DNA from: Emiliania huxleyi CCMP1516
Taxonomy: Eukaryota > Haptophyta > Isochrysidales > Noelaerhabdaceae
NCBI RefSeq assembly: GCF_000372725.1
Contig: NW_005196830.1
Location: 321,975-385,974, forward strand
DNA length: 64,000 nt
Reading direction: 5' to 3'
A model generated the notes under the pieces. It saw only the letters and a program-made list of their open reading frames with translations. It was not told the DNA's origin and did not search any database. This document shows, piece by piece, positions 22,540 through 35,686 of this stretch. The stretch's first letter is position 1. Each line of letters opens with the position of its first letter. The translations under genes were made by a program, and so were the position numbers.

Positions 22540-24073
22540 CGAAACGCTCCTGCGGCGGCGGCAGACTGCCCTCCACTCGCGCAGCCGCCGCCTCTGGCTG
22601 AGCAGCGGCGACTGCTCGAGCGCAAGCGCTAGCGCCCACCTACAGCGCCGCTCGCCGCTTGCATCTCGACTATATACGGCTACGTCTCGGCTAGATCTCG
22701 GCTAGACCTCGGCCACATCTCGGCTACGTCTCGGCTAGACCTCGGCTAGACCTCGGCTAGATCTCGGCTAGATCTGGGCTAGATCTCGGCTAGATCTCGG
22801 CTAGATCTCGGCTACATCTCGGCTAGATCTCGGCTAGATCTCGGCTAGATCTCGGCTAGATCTCGGCTAGATCTCGGCTAGATCTCGGCTAGATCTCGGC
22901 TAGATCTCGGCTAGACCTCGGCTAGATCTCGGCTAGATCTCGGCTAGATCTCGGCTAGATCTCGGCTAGATCTCGGCTAGACCTCGGCTAGATCTCGGCT
23001 AGATCTCGGCTAGATCTCGGCTTGATCTCGGCTAGATCTCGGCTAGACCTCGGCTAGACCTCGGCTAGATCTCGGCTAGATCTCGGCTAGATCTCGGCTC
23101 ACCGCTCGCGCGGCCGCCGCTTGCGCTCGGTCAGGCCCGACCACGCCGCGAAGCAAGCCAGCCGCCAGCGGAGCGACTGGCGCGGGCGAGGGGAGAGGGG
23201 AGGGGAGAGGGGAGGGGAGAGGGGAGGGGGGAGGGGAGGGGGGAGCTGGGTGTCGTCCTGGTAGCAGAGCTGCAGCAGAGTGGGGACGGGGGGGGGGGGG
23301 GGGGTCGCGGCGGCGGTGGCGGCTGTGGTGCTCTGGCGGCGGCGTGGGAGGCAGTGGCGTGGAGTGGCGACAGAGGGCGGTGGCGGCGACAGAAGTGGTG
23401 GCGGCGGCGGTGGTGGCGGCGGCACCTCGCCGCGGGCGACGCGCCGCGCGTGCAACGCCACGAGGAGCCGCCGGTGCCACGCGTGCCAGTGGGCCGCGAG
23501 CAGCCGCCGGCGCACGCGCGGGAGGAGCGTCGCCGCCTCCGACGCCACAACGGCCGAGGCTGCGCCCTGGCAACCTACAGGTCGCACCGCTGCCAGATAG
23601 CCACATCCGCCACCGCCGCCATCCCCGCCTTTCCCTTCGCCACGCCGGAGCTGCACCCACGCTCGCCCTCCTCCTCGGCGACCAGTTCTCGCTCCAACAA
23701 TCTCGCCTGCCGCTGCACCGTCGACAGCGCGTCGGCGTGGCGCTGCCGCAGCTCGGCCAGCTCGCCACCCAGCCGCGACAGCGCCGCCTCCGCGTGGCGC
23801 ACGTTGGACTCGTTGACCGCCTGAGGACACGCACCCGAGGGCGAGACTGGCGGCCAGGCAGCTGGCACACTCTTCGCTGGGCGCGAGCACCTGGAACTCT
23901 GTTAGTCGCTCCATCAACTGCACGTTGACGTCCTTGAGCGCATCCTCCTCCGCTCGCCACGCCGAGGCCTCCTCCTCTAGCCGCTGGATGCGATCGCAGA
24001 GCGCCTCGACCTGAGCGGCACTGGCGGCGGCAGAGCCGGGAGCGAGGCGTCTCGACCGCGAGCTGGCGGCCAT
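19173..24073 (-). CDS. Large coiled-coil protein with Sfi1-like tryptophan repeats
   Basis: Multi-exon gene from ATG 24073 (MAASSRSRRLAPGSAAASAA) to the stop at 19173. The N-terminus is coiled coil (QVEALCDRIQRLEEEASAWR; SRLGGELAELRQRHADALS). The middle has arginine-rich repeats with spaced leucine and tryptophan: RRRLLAAHWHAWHRRLLVAL (~23490), WRLACFAAWSGLTERKRR (~23150), LLSQRRRLREWRAVCRRRR (~22580), LRLRSAASRWRRAVSALLSR (~22170) and RRLLGRALSEWAKASRRRR (~21990). These resemble the centrin-binding repeats of Sfi1 and related basal-body proteins. The C-terminal part returns to coiled coil (LAGELEESRLQQQRLKASSE; ADLEKTSSKLRATAQDRAAK; LRAEMDAIRAALVSAEAELA) and ends IQLHQRIQALQRKLSLGS. Introns are crowded with satellites, and an assembly gap lies inside, so the exon map is incomplete. 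A centrosome or flagellar-base role is inference. Confidence 0.7.
19743..19842. other. Assembly gap (100 N)
   Basis: Exactly 100 N, a conventional placeholder. The preceding 19567-19742 is a G-homopolymer-rich stretch that decays in quality, so both gap size and adjacent bases are unreliable. It falls in an intron of the coiled-coil gene. Confidence 0.99.
22360..22538. repeat. GAGAG/GA microsatellite
   Basis: Purine-only tract of GGAGA and GA units within an intron of the coiled-coil gene. Frames that cross it give only SL- or ER-repeat peptides. It is preceded at 22239-22287 by five to six copies of an AGAATGT(A/G)AT-type 10-mer. Confidence 0.95.
22675..23100. repeat. 11-bp minisatellite (CTCGGCTAGAT)n in an intron
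   Basis: Nearly forty tandem copies of CTCGGCTAGAT with occasional variants (GAC, CAT). It lies between exons of the coiled-coil gene. The same unit, singly or in short arrays, appears in introns of other genes in this window (UBA2 near 950, COG0523 near 45690, oxygenase near 50520). Confidence 0.97.
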
Positions 24074-24393
24074 GCACCCAACCCGCCAAAACCGCCAGGG
24101 TTCGGACTTTTTGCGGGGTATGGTATGGTGAGTCGACACCATACCCCCCCGCCTGCTGACAGACCCAGCCTCCCAGACCGGGGATGGGCGGTCAAAACCA
24201 TACCCCCCCACCCTGTGGGCCGCGAGACTACCATACCACACCCCGCAAAAAGTTGGAACCCAGGCGGTGCGCAAGAAGAAAGAATTTCGACCCCGCGTTT
24301 TTTTTTGCAAAACTGGCTTGAGTGTCTTTTGATATTGTGTTAACCATTCAGGTTGTGCGGCAGCTATTTGTCTTTACGGAGACCCGTGTTATG

Positions 24394-24509
24394 GCCCTGC
24401 GAACGCGCACCCCCCAGGGCTATAGGGCTCTCTGGCCCGCAACCCGATGCCAATCATCCGGCCCGCTGGGTGCGCTTCTCAGCTCCCCGGCCCTGGATGT
24501 GCGGTTGCA
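24394..24509 (+). repeat. Dispersed repeat R2, copy 2
   Basis: Matches 3052-3164 over its length, including CCGATGCCAATCATCCGGCC and CCCCGGCCCTGGATGTGCGG. It diverges after GCGGTTG. Confidence 0.87.
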
Positions 24510-24584
24510 CAAGGATAGCGTGCCCCGACGAACGGCGCGACACATAGCGGGGGACACTGTGCGCCGGGGGTAGTATGCAAATAA

Positions 24585-24665
24585 ATAAAACGGTCAAACT
24601 CTGAGACGAGATGGGATTCGTAGGGACATGTGTCCCCGCCCTGCACGATCTTGGTGTGAGGGATC
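24585..24665 (-). repeat. Dispersed repeat R3, partial copy
   Basis: AAACGGTCAAACTCTGAGACGAGATGGGATT and CCGCCCTGCACGATCTTGGTGTGAGGGAT match, in reverse complement, the R3 copy at 39375-39680, and the second motif also that at 44478-44700. The hairpin of CACATG units seen in the others is reduced here to GGACATGTGTCC. Confidence 0.8.
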
Positions 24666-25040
24666 TTGCCGTCCCGCAGCGCGTGCCGCGTGCCGGAGCC
24701 CGCCAGAGATATTTTTTCATTGGAACGAAACATGGACACCCCGTGGCGCGGAGCGGAGTGTCGGTCCTGGTACTCTACCTGGAGAAGAGATCTGATGCAC
24801 GAGCATTGCACTCATCAGCGACTCGCTCTACTTCTCGACTCTACTTCTTAGCACAAAAGCCCACACACGAGAGAGAAGCCTTAAGCCTACGTGCTAGCCC
24901 CTGCGTGCAACGAACGCCGTCACACGGCCTCGCACTCAACCTGACGAAGGAATCACGTCGCTGCTGTATATGCATTTGCCGCCGCCCCTCTCCTTCGATA
25001 TGTCAGAACGCTGGCAATTTTGCGCCGGTCCGTCGGCTCC

Positions 25041-28000
25041 CTACTGCGCCTGCCCCGTGGCCATTGGCGGATGCGCAATCCCGGCTGCACCGGCCGCATC
25101 CCCCGCCGCGCCGCCGTCCAATGGCAGCTCCGGCGGTGGCATGCAGTAGCCACGCTCGGCGGGCTGCGTCAGGGGCGCGCCCTGGTCAGTGCTCTGCGGC
25201 GCGGTGTGCGCCTGCCCCGTGTCGGCAGATTGTCTCAACGGCGTGCTATAGGACTGGTCCGCGCTGCACCAGCTCCCGGCAGACTGCAGCTCCTGGTATG
25301 CCTGGCTGGTGGCTTCGATCGACTGCGCCACCGGAGGCGCGCCGTATGCTTGGCTCGCGTCGGCAGCGGTCGTGCCGGCGGCGGGCGCCATCACAGCGAG
25401 GGCAACTGGTGCGCCGTACGCTTGGCTCGTGTCGGCGGCGGGCGGCACCATCGCAAAAGCGCTGTCGACCGGCCGCATCACCGGCGTAGGCGTACCGTAC
25501 GCCTGGCCCCCGTACGCCTGACAACACACAAGAAAGAACTCCCTTCTGCGCACCCCGCCGCGCGCGTCGAGAGCAGGGCTCGGGCCCAGCTTCATGTGCT
25601 CTATTGAAAATGTCTCCCTTTTCTTGTCGCCTGCACCGGCTGAATCAGCGGCATGCCATACGCCTAAAGCGGCATGCATGGCAGCATGAGAAGAGACCCG
25701 AACAAGTTGCGCTATCGGAGAAGACGGCCGGCCCGCCTGTCCTGCATCGGCCGGCTGCACGAGTTGCGCGCCACTGTACACCTATGTAGTGCCGTGGACC
25801 GTCTCAGCGGGCGAGGAAGGAGGGAGTGTGTGGCCATCGATCACGGAAGTGGCTCTCTCACCTGCCCTACGCCGACCTGGTGCAGTGAAGCTGCGGCAAA
25901 GGGCGCGGCGGCGGCCTCGCACAAAGGGGCCTCCTCCCTATTCTGCGCGGCGGCGCCAAGCCCCTCCCCCGCAACTGCGCCCGACTCCACCATTGGCCGG
26001 GCGACGGCAATCTGTGCCTCCTCGTCGCCATTCGCGGGGTCGGGGCCCGAGTCGACCATGGCGACCGCAATCGGAGCTGCACACACAATCGTGGACGCGT
26101 CAGTGGACAAAACGTCCTCGCGCCGTGGATGTGGGCGGTGCTGCGCAGTGGAGTGCAACTATGGTGGCAGACCGGACATGGTATGTCTCGTAGCCCGCAC
26201 CTGCGTTCGCGGCGTCGGCTGCGTTCCGCCGGTCGCTCGCGCTCACGTAGTACGACTTCCGCTTGCCCATCAAGATCTGATAGTGCTGGTCAATGCCCGC
26301 GCCGGAGCGCCCCGTCCCTAGCCGCTCCGCGATGTCGCCCCAGGAGGCATCGGGCGTCTCTGCGATGAGCTCCTGCCGGCCGGGTTCGACATAGGGCGAG
26401 GAAGGGCGATTAAATCGAGGCGGCAGCCGCAGCGGCGGCGACAAGAGCAGTGATAGAATGAGGTCGGGGTGTAGGATGGAGCCGGGGATCCGTTTGTATG
26501 AGCTGCCGCCGAGATGCAGCCGGTGCTGCCGAGATCTGGAGCGAGGGAGGTGAGGTGGCACCTTCAACCGAATCTCTTCCTCCGCCGTCCAGCGCGCGAC
26601 CTTGCCCGACGATCGGCGCTGCGGACAGAGGACACGGTCTTGGAAGCGATAAGGGTTGCCGTGGGCGTATTGTGGGCATGGTGTGCGCGTGCGTGCCGTG
26701 GGCCCAGGGCGCAGTGGCGAGGGCGGAGTGGGCACGGAGGCATCGAGGCATCAGATGACCCAACGCACGGGTAGTGAGCGCAGAGCTGGGATCTCTCGGA
26801 GGTGTGAACCGTGCGCTTTGTCGGCTTGGCGGGAGGATGGCCCGCGGATGACACATCCTCCGAGGCGAATGGAGTTACGTCCGTTCCAGCGCCCTCACCA
26901 TCGAAGGCCGCGTGCACCACCAACGCGCCTATACGTAGCACACGGTGTGAAGTGCCGCCGTTCACACACGCGCTGCGCGCACACCCACCAGGCGGCGCCC
27001 TCGGCGCCGCTCTGTGCGGGAGACGCCGCATATGGCGACGACTGCGTTGGGAGGCGTCGTGCGGTCAGAGATTGAATCTAGTCGCGAGAGGCCCGGGCGA
27101 AGGTGGCCCGTTGGCGTCTGTGGGCCGTGTGCAGCAGTCCAGGATGTGTCTAGCGATACTTCAGTGTCGGAAGCGGCGCGCCAGCTGCTGTTTCGCGGCG
27201 GTGGCGGCGCCACTTCGCCTCCGCTTGCCTGCTTGGGTCCAAGCGTGGCGGAGAGAGGGTGAGGAGCGACGCCCTGTCTGACACCACAGGCAGCGGCTAC
27301 GGGCCGCCCTGTCTGACACCACAGGCAGCGGCTACGGGCCGAGGCATGGGTAACGGGCCGTGGGACGGATAACGAGCGGCCGGTACAGTAGCAGCGGTGG
27401 TGTGGGAGGGAGGTAGAGAGAGGCGGATCGGCAGTGGTGGAAGTGAGGCGGTGCAGCCGCCCACCGCACAGGATCTGCCAGTGTTGGTCGACGCCGGCCG
27501 GCGAGCGGCCAGTGCCCAGCTCAGCAGCCACTTTGGCCCAATCCTTGACCCCGCTCTTCACCAGCGCGCGCAGCTTCGTCTCCTCGTCCTCTGACCATCG
27601 CGGCACCTTTGCGCCCGGCGCCCGCCTGAGGGTATGGAAGCGGCGGTGCGAGATGCAGAGCCAAAACAGCGCGGACGCAGCACAGTGTGGCGTGTGCCCT
27701 AATCTAGTCGAGGGCGGGGCTGAGCGAGGGAGGAATCTGAGCCAGTCTGGGCCTGTAGCAGGCCCAGTGAGGCGGTGCGAGCGAGTGCAGCAGGGCTGGC
27801 ACACCGTTTTTTCTTTGGCCGCGTGTCACACTCTCGCGCCGTCGCCCCACCCGCGGTCTCTGCCGTCACCGCCGCAACCACGGCATCGGCCACCGCCGCC
27901 TGCGAGTTCTCGCCACCATTCTCTGCCGCTGCGCTGCCACCCTGTGCTGCTGGTGGCCACAAAGACAGCGGCTGCACCCCGGACTGCTGCAGCGTATTGG

Positions 28001-28247
28001 TCGCGGCGGTCGCTCCCGAATGGTCGAGCGCAGCGACATGCGCCTCGGCGACGCTGGTCAGCTCCGAGCTTCCCTCAACCTTCACCACACAGGAAGCGAT
28101 ATCTCCGTTATGTACTGAGGCGGGAGCTGGCTCCATGTGCATGTATGTGTCAAGCCGCGCCAGCTGGGCCCCCCAAACTACCTTCGCGGGGCGTTTAGAG
28201 GAGTCTACGGATAAACACGTACGAGCAGTAACCGATATCCCTTTCAT
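25041..28247 (-). CDS. Two-repeat SANT/Myb-like nuclear protein
   Basis: Probable transcription or chromatin factor. ATG 28247 (or 28142/28136, MHMEP) opens an acidic/alanine-rich N-terminus ending in a likely nuclear signal TRPKKKRC (near 27800). After an intron, repeat 1 is PRWSEDEETKLRALVKSG, WAKVAAELGTGRSPAGVDQH and WQIL (27600-27470). Repeat 2 is split by an intron: VARWTAEEEIRLK (near 26590), then SWGDIAERLGTGRSGAGIDQ and HYQILMGKRKSYY (26345-26250). The repeats resemble each other closely, so they arose by duplication. The C-terminal exons are alanine/glutamine-rich with repeated SQAYGAP and GQAYGTP motifs (25530-25300) before the stop at 25041. Joining of the terminal exons is inferred from strand, order and composition. 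Target genes are unknown. Confidence 0.72.
27266..27341. repeat. Two-copy tandem duplication, unit ~36 bp
   Basis: GCCCTGTCTGACACCACAGG followed by CAGCGGCTACGGGCC occurs twice in direct succession without change. It lies in an intron of the SANT gene. Confidence 0.9.
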
Positions 28248-28613
28248 CGGTTAGGAACTCCGGGTTTTGCATCTAGGGGACGACCCCGCCACGATTCAGA
28301 CAGCGAAACCATCAAGTTTTCTCGCTGTACGCTGAGCCAATTCGAGACGCCAGACGAGGGAGGAGGGTGGCGGGTGGGCCTCGTCTGATCACAAGAGAGT
28401 CTTTTTGATTTTGTTTCTGAAGTACGATTTTAGTTTGATTCGCCAACATGGACACATGGAGCGGCGGTGTGTGTCCGGTGAGCCCCGAGCCGGACACCAT
28501 GCCGCATGCGGATAAAGCGCTACACTTAGTACCCTACTCGTTCTGTCGTGCTGGACACCGCAGCACAGCCGCGGCTCACTCCCGAGACCAGCGCGCAGCG
28601 AGCCTGTGGATCT

Positions 28614-30818
<2,205 letters not shown>

Positions 30819-31008
30819 ACTGAGGCGCGCCAACAGCGAACAAACAAGAAAAGAATTTTGCAACCGCTGCCTCGCACAACACTGTGCAAGAAAAGATTGC
30901 GAGGTTTGGAGAATAAAACGCGGCGCCTGAGACTTGCAAGTCGCAGTCGATTGCGCCCTGGGTTTGCCGATTGTCTTCCGACGTGAGTGCGGCCTCCACA
31001 CACACACA

Positions 31009-31804
31009 CACATGCTGTCCAAAGAGTCATTCATCAAGGCCTCGTGCACCGTTTGGGGCGTCTACGCCGTCCAGATGTGCCTCCCCGCCCGCAGCCTCCT
31101 GCTACCCAACGCGGCCAAAGGATGTCCACCTCGAGAACCTCGAGCGATAACCTACCCACCACCCGCGCTTATACTTCGAGTGCGACCCCTTCTCCTCCTC
31201 CCCCTTCACTTGCGACATCCTCCTCCTCCCTAACCCTGACCCCCAGGCTCGCGACGCCTAAGATGCTCACCGAGTCCCACTTCCACGACGCGTCGACGCC
31301 CCTCTCGGCGAGCCAACTCCGAACCCCTGACACGCAGACGCGCAAGCAAGTGGACTGGCTCCACCGCGGTACTCTCATAGGTCTGGCTGACTCGCGCAAC
31401 GTCCTGTTCCGCCTTTGCCGCTATCGCCGCCGGTGTGGATACTAGTGCAGTCTCTGGCAGCGCATGTATGTGGGAGCAAGTGATATCCCTTGCGGGTCCT
31501 CATCATGGCAACGCAATATCCGCTCATGCTTGCGCCCGACATCCTTAGTGCTCAAGCTCGAGACGGCAGAGGCGTACAAGATTGTCCTGCCGTGGATCGT
31601 CGCCACCGGCCTCCTCTACCCTTGGTCCGCAAAGCTGGGGCTCTTCTCTGAGGCAAGCAGCGACACGGCATTCCAGCTCGTATCGGCTGCATCTCGGTAG
31701 CTCTCAGGTGCTAACCCTAGGTCAAACCGAAGTACCCGATCCACTACGTACCCGAGACGCTATTCGTCATCCTCCCCGCGATGGGCCTGCTCGCCGGGAT
31801 GTGA
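31009..31804 (+). CDS. Hypothetical small membrane protein, three or four exons
   Basis: I do not recognise the family. The best evidence is a chain of frame-consistent splices. The exon near 31250-31370 reads [20 protein letters not shown] and [13 protein letters not shown]. Donor CACCGCG/GTACTC joins acceptor CCTTAG/TGCTCAAG, continuing [20 protein letters not shown] and [13 protein letters not shown]. Donor CAGCTC/GTATCG joins CCCTAG/GTCAAA to give [30 protein letters not shown] and stop 31804. At least two hydrophobic segments ([28 protein letters not shown]) suggest a membrane protein. The first exon (ATG 31009, [20 protein letters not shown]) is plausible, but its junction is unclear, partly because repeat R4 lies at 31098-31146. 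It is transcribed divergently from WDR5, with only 190 bases between the starts. Confidence 0.5.
31098..31146 (+). repeat. Dispersed repeat R4, copy 1
   Basis: CTACCCAACGCGGCCAAAGG, then AT(G/A)TCC(A/C)CCTCGAGAACCTCGA, recurs as reverse complement at 38872-38922. Both copies sit close to the 5' end of a gene. Confidence 0.85.
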
Positions 31805-32167
31805 TGAGCTCGACAGCTCGGGTGCGACGGCTGCGAGGTAGGTGCAGATCTGTCTGTGTAGGGTAGCCGCCGACGGACCGGGGTAGCCGTGAACCGGCAG
31901 CAGCACTTGGAGCACTTGGACACTGCGGTTGCCTCACACCCAGGGGGCCGCCGGGGAGCTAAGCGCACCCAGCGGGCCAGATGCTCGGGATCCGGGCTAC
32001 GAGCAAAAGAGCAAAGGAATCTTACTTTTTATGCGCTGCCAGCAGGTACGTGCGAAACAAACCCCCTAAACGGCTACTCGTCGCCCTGAATGGTTGCCCA
32101 GGTTACTCAGGACACCATCCCGGCGTGAACACGACGAACTGCCCTTCTCCGATGCACGCGCGGCACG

Positions 32168-33089
32168 CTCTGGGGGGAGGTGGGGGCCCCCGGAGGCACC
32201 GTGCGCCGCGCCGCAGTGCGGAAACGGGGCTCCGGCTCTACTAGTCTCTACTAGCACCGACTTCCCGATTAAGCTAGGTTAATCAGAGGGCAGATTTGGA
32301 GAGATCTCGAGGAGTACACACAGATAGACCCTCCAATCATGAGAAACCTCCAACCTGATCGGTCGTACTGACCGCCGACAGATCACTCCAGACAGGAGAC
32401 AGCAGACAGGCCGACGTCTGCACGCGGCCGGCCGGGCGAGAGGCTTGACACGATCCGACCCTGCGACCCTGACGCTGCTGCTCTAGCTATCAGACATGCG
32501 CTGCTGACTGCTGCCACAATGTGCGACCGGTGCTGGCCCACTTGGCGGCCTTCCCGGTCAGTGGTGAGGCGCAGTTCAGAGCTGTCGATGGCGCGATGCC
32601 GCACTGGTCCCACATTGGTGACACGAGACCACCACGTTTGCCGGTCCAAGGGAGAGGCACTGGCGCTGTCCTGAGAAAGTGCATGGTCCCTCTTGACTGC
32701 CCATGCGCGCGAGGCTGTGTAGGCATAGCCTCGAGAGTGCCAGCAGCCAGTCGCCGAGGCAGTTTGTGACGCGCATTGCGTCAGAAGCGTGCACGCGCTG
32801 GAAGGACACCTTCCTACTGGCCGTACGATCAGGTCGTCACTGAATGCTTGATACTAAGGCCGCGAGCTATGCAGGTGGTCAATTGTGCAGCAGGGCACGG
32901 TCAGCAGCGCCGACAGGCTGTCGCAAGGCGTGATAGCATGGCCGCAAGTACGGCGAATTCCTTGAAAACAAGTAAAAAATCGCGCAAAAAAGAAAAAAAA
33001 TCCCGAAAAAATCGGCGCCTGCGGCGGGCCGTGGGACCCCATCTCCCCCCCGCATGGATACCCTCTAGGGCCCCCGCCTCCCCCCAGAG
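32168..33089. mobile_element. Second TIR element, 922 bp, related to the 17959 element
   Basis: Inverted termini CTCTGGGGGGAGG[T/C]GGGGGCCC (21 bases, one mismatch) and direct repeats GCGGCACG at 32160-32167 and 33090-33097, an 8-bp target duplication. About 60 bases inside the right end, the sequence AAAAAATCGGCGCCTGCGGCGGGC matches, in reverse complement, the segment near the left end of the 17959 element, so they are relatives in opposite orientation. The interior shows no recognised transposase; short frames at 32521-32769 (+) and 32576-32809 (-) are unidentified. The right end on the + strand reads CCTCCCCCCAG, again acceptor-like. Confidence 0.82.
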
Positions 33090-33600
33090 GCGGCACGCGC
33101 CACGGCGCGGCACGTGCCGCCGTCTTTGTTTGAAGTAAAAAGTCGAATCAGAGCGGTGTCGGCGTTGTCCTGAGTTTTCTCCTTCGGACCGCCCAACCGG
33201 GACCGCTCCGGGACGCACGCCGGCGAAGCACCATCAAGCTGCTGTACGGCCGCGGTATCGCCTCCCCTGGCTTAGCTAGACTGAGATATATTGTGCACAA
33301 GGTTGGCCTCTACAATATATACACTGACACTCTACCTCCCAGAGCTCGTCCCGGTCCGCCACGGCCATCCTTGGCCTCCGGAGGGCCCCCGGCCGCGGCG
33401 CGGTGCGGCGGCGTCACAAATCCGACCACAGAGCACCGGGACGCGGTCGGGCGATCTGAGGTCCAACTAGGCGTATGCATTGCCCATCCATGGCTATCAC
33501 CTGGACCCATCAACAGGCGCCTGCGGCGCCGTGGTCACGAGGTGTTGTTCACACCTGGGCAAGCATACATGCAGCACTAGCCCAAACCCAGTTTCCAACG

Positions 33601-35133
<1,533 letters not shown>

Positions 35134-35686
35134 GCCGCCTGTCGCGGGTAGCCTACATGTATATAGGTTACACATGCAGTTGCACAATCACACATCGACA
35201 GCTTACGTTACACACTGATCACTGCGTACGGGTGTAGAGCTCGAGAGCCGAGAGACGAAAAAGGCGAATAACGAGAATGACTCGCCCGTGAGCGAAGATC
35301 AAACTTACTACGAACACACCTCGCGTCACCTCCGCCCATAGGCCATACGAGATACGACGCGGCTATTTTATCGCAACCTCGCACAGTCGACAGTCCTCAC
35401 ACATCACACTCGCGTGTCACGACACACCCGACACGCAGATCGCAGTTGGTCACTAGTTGGTCGAATCACGCAAGGCGCGGGGCAGGGCCAGGGTGTGCGC
35501 AGTAGTCTGTAGAGAGGCACAGCTCTCCGCGCGGCGGCGCGGACGGTGCCTGTGGTGGGGAGCGGGAACGCACCGGACAGCCCAATCTCTCTCGCCAGAG
35601 TCGGGTGTCCCGACTCGGCCCTCATCCATACGTTGCCCGATCCACTCCTCACGCTCACATCGATGTCACGAGCGCGTCTCGGCCGC
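35134..35686. other. Intergenic, no feature seen
   Basis: Region between the convergent M41 and MGC/IQ genes. Somewhat less GC-rich than its surroundings; no conserved frame, repeat or RNA gene recognised. Confidence 0.5.

Noticed and set aside
22360..23100. CRISPR-like array
   Set aside because: The repeats are contiguous 11-bp and 2-5-bp units without unique spacers in a eukaryotic intron. No CRISPR array is present in the window.
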